In this document: positions 36,399-38,716 of the stretch, piece after piece
How positions within the stretch are numbered: position 1 is the stretch's first letter
Layout: each line of letters starts with the position of its first letter
From: Achromobacter sp. UMC46
GTDB taxonomy: Bacteria; Pseudomonadota; Gammaproteobacteria; Burkholderiales; Burkholderiaceae_B
Length of the DNA stretch: 38,716 bases
Direction: 5' to 3'
Assembly (NCBI RefSeq): GCF_014170335.1
Contig: NZ_LZZS01000028.1
Coordinates: forward strand, 1 to 38,716
Made by a program: the position numbers and the translations under genes
Notes under the pieces: model-generated
Database searches by the model: none
What the model saw: only the letters and a program-made list of their open reading frames with translations
What the model was told of the DNA's origin: nothing

Positions 36399-38716
36399 AT
36401 GGCCAATTCTTCCCCCGCAGTCGTCAATGAAATCTCCGGTCGCGCGTGGATACGCAACAGCGACGGTTCTCTGACCGAACTGCATCAAGGCAGCAAAGTC
36501 CCCGCCGGCAGCGACGTCGTCACTGCCTCGGGCGCCACGGTTTCCCTTCAGGTCGAAAACGGCATGCCGATCGTCATCGGTGAAGGCCGCGCAGTCGCCG
36601 TCAATGGCGACATGGCCGGCCCGCTGGCCGATCCCAGCGAAGCCGCGGTGGCCCCGCCCACCGGCACGGATTCCGATCGCCTGCTGGCCGCCCTGCAAGC
36701 CGGCCGCGACCCGTTCGACGAACTCGACCCTACCGCCGCCATCGTGGCCGGCGGCGGCGATGCCGGCGGCAGCAGCTTTGTCCGCCTGGCCCGCATCCTT
36801 GAAACCACTTCCCCGCTGGATCTGGCGTATCCTAATCCGGGCCGCGGCGACGACTCCGTGCCCCGCGCCCTGGGCGCCGGCCTGACCGGCGATGGCGGCG
36901 ATGGCGCGACCACGCCGACTGCCACCAACACCGCTCCGTCCGCGCTGAACGACACCGGCCGCGGCGACCAGAACACCACCGTTCGCGGCAACCTGCTGAC
37001 CAACGACTCGGATCCCGACGGCGACCCCCTGGCGATCGTCTCGGTCAGCGGCCGTCCGATGACGCCGGGCGGCGTGTCGGTCACGGGCACGAACGGCGGC
37101 ACGTTCACCGTCCTGCCGGACGGCAGCTATGTCTTTACACCGGGCACAGGCTTCCAGCATCTGCCGGAAGGCCAGACGGCGACCACCACGATTTCCTACA
37201 CTGTCACCGATCCCAGCGGCGCCACCTCCACGGCCACCGTCGAAGTGACGGTCGTCGGCGTGAACGACCCGGCGCGCATCACGCCCGCCAGCTCGGATGA
37301 CGACAAGGGCACGGTCAAGGAAGACACCACCTACACCACGAACGGCAAGCTCAATGTCGCCGACGTGGACGATGGCGAAGCCCGCTTCGTCGTGCAATCC
37401 GGCCAGGCCGGCCAACATGGCACGTTCTCGATCGACGCCAGCGGTTCGTGGGTCTACAACCTGAACAACAACGACGCCCGCGTGCAAGCGCTGGCGGTTG
37501 GCGAGACCCTGACCGAATCCTTCACCGTGACGACGGCGGACGGCACGACCGGCACCGTGGTCGTCACCATCCAGGGCACCAACGACGTGCCGACGCTGAG
37601 CGGCCAAGCCGCCGGTGCCGTGACCGAAGACACCGCGCTTGCCGCCACCGGCAAGCTGGATGTGACGGATGTCGACACCACCGATACGCACACCTGGACG
37701 ATCAACAATAATGGCGCCGGCCAGTACGGCGCGCTGTCGGTCGACGCCATCGGCAACTGGACCTACAACCTGACCAACGGCAACCCGGCCGTGCAGGCGC
37801 TGGGTGCGGGCGAATCGCTAACCGAGACGTTCACCGTCACGGTCAGCGACGGCCACGGCGGCGTCACGACGCAGGAAGTCTCGATCACCATCAACGGCAC
37901 CAACGACATCCCGGTTCTGACCGGCAAGGCGGACGGCGCAGTCACGGAAGACGGCAGCCTGGTTGCGACTGGCAAGATCGACGTCGCCGACGTCGACACG
38001 ACCGACACCCACACCTGGACCGTCAACGACGGCGGCAAGGGCACGTACGGCTCCTTCTCGGTCGACACGACCGGCAAATGGACCTACAACCTGGACAACA
38101 CCAACAAGGACGTCCAAGGTCTGAAGTCCGGCCAGTCCATTACCGAGACCTTCACGGTCACCGTCAATGACGGCAACGGCGGCGTGGTCACGAAGGACGT
38201 GACGGTCACCATCAACGGCACCGACGACGGCGCCGTGATCAACCCGGCCACCCCGGGCGACGACAAGGGTACGGTCACCGAAGACGTGACGCTCGCCGTT
38301 GGCGGCAAGCTCGACGTGACGGATCCGGATGCAGGCGAAGCGGTCTTCAAGCCGCAGACGGATGCCGCTGGCCAACACGGCAAGTTCTCCATCGACGCCG
38401 ATGGCAAGTGGACGTACAACCTGACCAACAACGACCCGGCCGTCCAAGGCCTGGGCGCTGGCAAGACCCTGACCGAGACCTTCACCGTTACGACGGCTGA
38501 TGGCACCACCGGTCAAGTGGTCGTCACCATCGTCGGCACCAACGACATCCCGGTCTTGACTGGCAAGGCGGACGGCGCAGTCACGGAAGACGGCACCCTG
38601 GTTGCGACTGGCAAGATCGACGTCGCCGACGTCGACACGACCGACAAGCACACCTGGACCGTCAACGACGGCGGCAAGGGCACGTATGGCTCCTTCTCGG
38701 TCGACACGACCGGCAA
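36399..38716 (+). CDS. Giant VCBS-repeat adhesin with N-terminal retention module (LapA/BrtA-like), partial
   Basis: At least 772 codons are open from the ATG at 36399 to the window edge, so the gene continues. Residues 1 to about 150 form a retention module: AVVNEISGRAWIRNSDGSLTE, then DPFDELDPTAAIVAGGGDAG and SSFVRLARILETTSPLDLAY. The TAAI at 112-115 is where LapG-type proteases cut other family members (TAAG in LapA). An Ig/cadherin-like domain follows (about 178-286). Then come VCBS domains of 106-107 residues in two sequence classes, ordered B-A-A-B-A, with the last cut by the edge. It should be secreted by the type I system encoded upstream and kept in the outer membrane for biofilm attachment. 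Calcium-binding RTX repeats and the secretion signal would be beyond the window. Confidence 0.92.
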   Translation, partial: MANSSPAVVNEISGRAWIRNSDGSLTELHQGSKVPAGSDVVTASGATVSLQVENGMPIVIGEGRAVAVNGDMAGPLADPSEAAVAPPTGTDSDRLLAALQAGRDPFDELDPTAAIVAGGGDAGGSSFVRLARILETTSPLDLAYPNPGRGDDSVPRALGAGLTGDGGDGATTPTATNTAPSALNDTGRGDQNTTVRGNLLTNDSDPDGDPLAIVSVSGRPMTPGGVSVTGTNGGTFTVLPDGSYVFTPGTGFQHLPEGQTATTTISYTVTDPSGATSTATVEVTVVGVNDPARITPASSDDDKGTVKEDTTYTTNGKLNVADVDDGEARFVVQSGQAGQHGTFSIDASGSWVYNLNNNDARVQALAVGETLTESFTVTTADGTTGTVVVTIQGTNDVPTLSGQAAGAVTEDTALAATGKLDVTDVDTTDTHTWTINNNGAGQYGALSVDAIGNWTYNLTNGNPAVQALGAGESLTETFTVTVSDGHGGVTTQEVSITINGTNDIPVLTGKADGAVTEDGSLVATGKIDVADVDTTDTHTWTVNDGGKGTYGSFSVDTTGKWTYNLDNTNKDVQGLKSGQSITETFTVTVNDGNGGVVTKDVTVTINGTDDGAVINPATPGDDKGTVTEDVTLAVGGKLDVTDPDAGEAVFKPQTDAAGQHGKFSIDADGKWTYNLTNNDPAVQGLGAGKTLTETFTVTTADGTTGQVVVTIVGTNDIPVLTGKADGAVTEDGTLVATGKIDVADVDTTDKHTWTVNDGGKGTYGSFSVDTTG
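37257..38716 (+). repeat. Tandem VCBS-domain coding repeats (318/321 bp)
   Basis: Units start at 37257 (B1, 318 bp), 37575 (A1, 321), 37896 (A2, 321), 38217 (B2, 318) and 38535 (A3, cut by the edge). A2 and A3 differ at only seven of the first 182 bases (96% identity by hand), far closer than A1 and A2. Recent duplication or gene conversion of a two-domain block (639 bp) is the likely cause. Confidence 0.9.

Noticed and set aside
36210..38716. Long open frames on the - strand across the adhesin gene
   Set aside because: They are by-products of GC-rich codon bias and repeated domains. Their translations are low-complexity (Val/Gly/Asp/Arg) and match no family, while the + strand frame gives clear retention and VCBS domains.

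Overview
The window is GC-rich chromosomal DNA of a beta-proteobacterium of the Bordetella/Achromobacter type (Alcaligenaceae). This is judged from protein flavour, the leuCDB-asd-fimV-truA-trpF gene order, several TRAP and peptide transporters, and dense coding with G/C-ending codons. Genus and species are inference. No insertion sequence, phage gene, CRISPR array or rRNA was seen.

Positions 1-9973 hold a nitrogen-compound uptake and hydrolysis cluster on the + strand. A GntR/FCD regulator is translationally coupled to an M20 amidohydrolase of the N-carbamoyl-amino-acid hydrolase/allantoate amidohydrolase type. A peptide-type ABC transporter follows (binding protein, two permeases, one fused double ATPase), then a small cupin, a histone-deacetylase-like amidohydrolase (acetylpolyamine amidohydrolase type) and an EamA/DMT exporter. 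A near-perfect sigma-54 promoter (TGGCACG-N4-TTGCT) lies 69 bases before the binding-protein start, which suggests control by nitrogen status.

Positions 9983-15888 hold a sugar-acid module. A LacI/GalR repressor faces a TRAP transporter operon (DctQ, DctM, DctP) that ends in an IlvD/Edd-type aldonate dehydratase. A perfect 16-bp palindrome of gluconate-repressor type lies between them. A convergent alpha/beta hydrolase overlaps the dehydratase 3' end. A DUF454 membrane protein and a lipoprotein follow on the - strand.

Positions 18461-20292 hold a sulfite dehydrogenase pair (Tat-exported molybdenum subunit and monohaem cytochrome c) and, on the - strand, tRNA-Val(GAC) with its own sigma-70 promoter and terminator.

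Positions 20446-29800, all on the - strand, hold housekeeping genes in the order of transcription leuC-leuD-leuB, asd, fimV-truA-(orphan TRAP receptor)-trpF. The FimV-like protein carries 57 uninterrupted Gly-X-Y triplets encoded by an 18-bp tandem repeat.

Positions 30316-38716 hold a Lap-type adhesion operon on the + strand. It comprises a TolC-like outer-membrane protein, a 70-residue coupled small protein, a LapB-type ABC transporter with an inactive C39-like domain, a HlyD/LapC adaptor, a LuxR-type regulator with a degenerate receiver, and the first 772 codons of a giant VCBS-repeat adhesin with an N-terminal retention module. The adhesin is open at the window edge. A 515-bp gene-free interval, very AT-rich in its middle, separates this operon from leuC and probably holds its control region.
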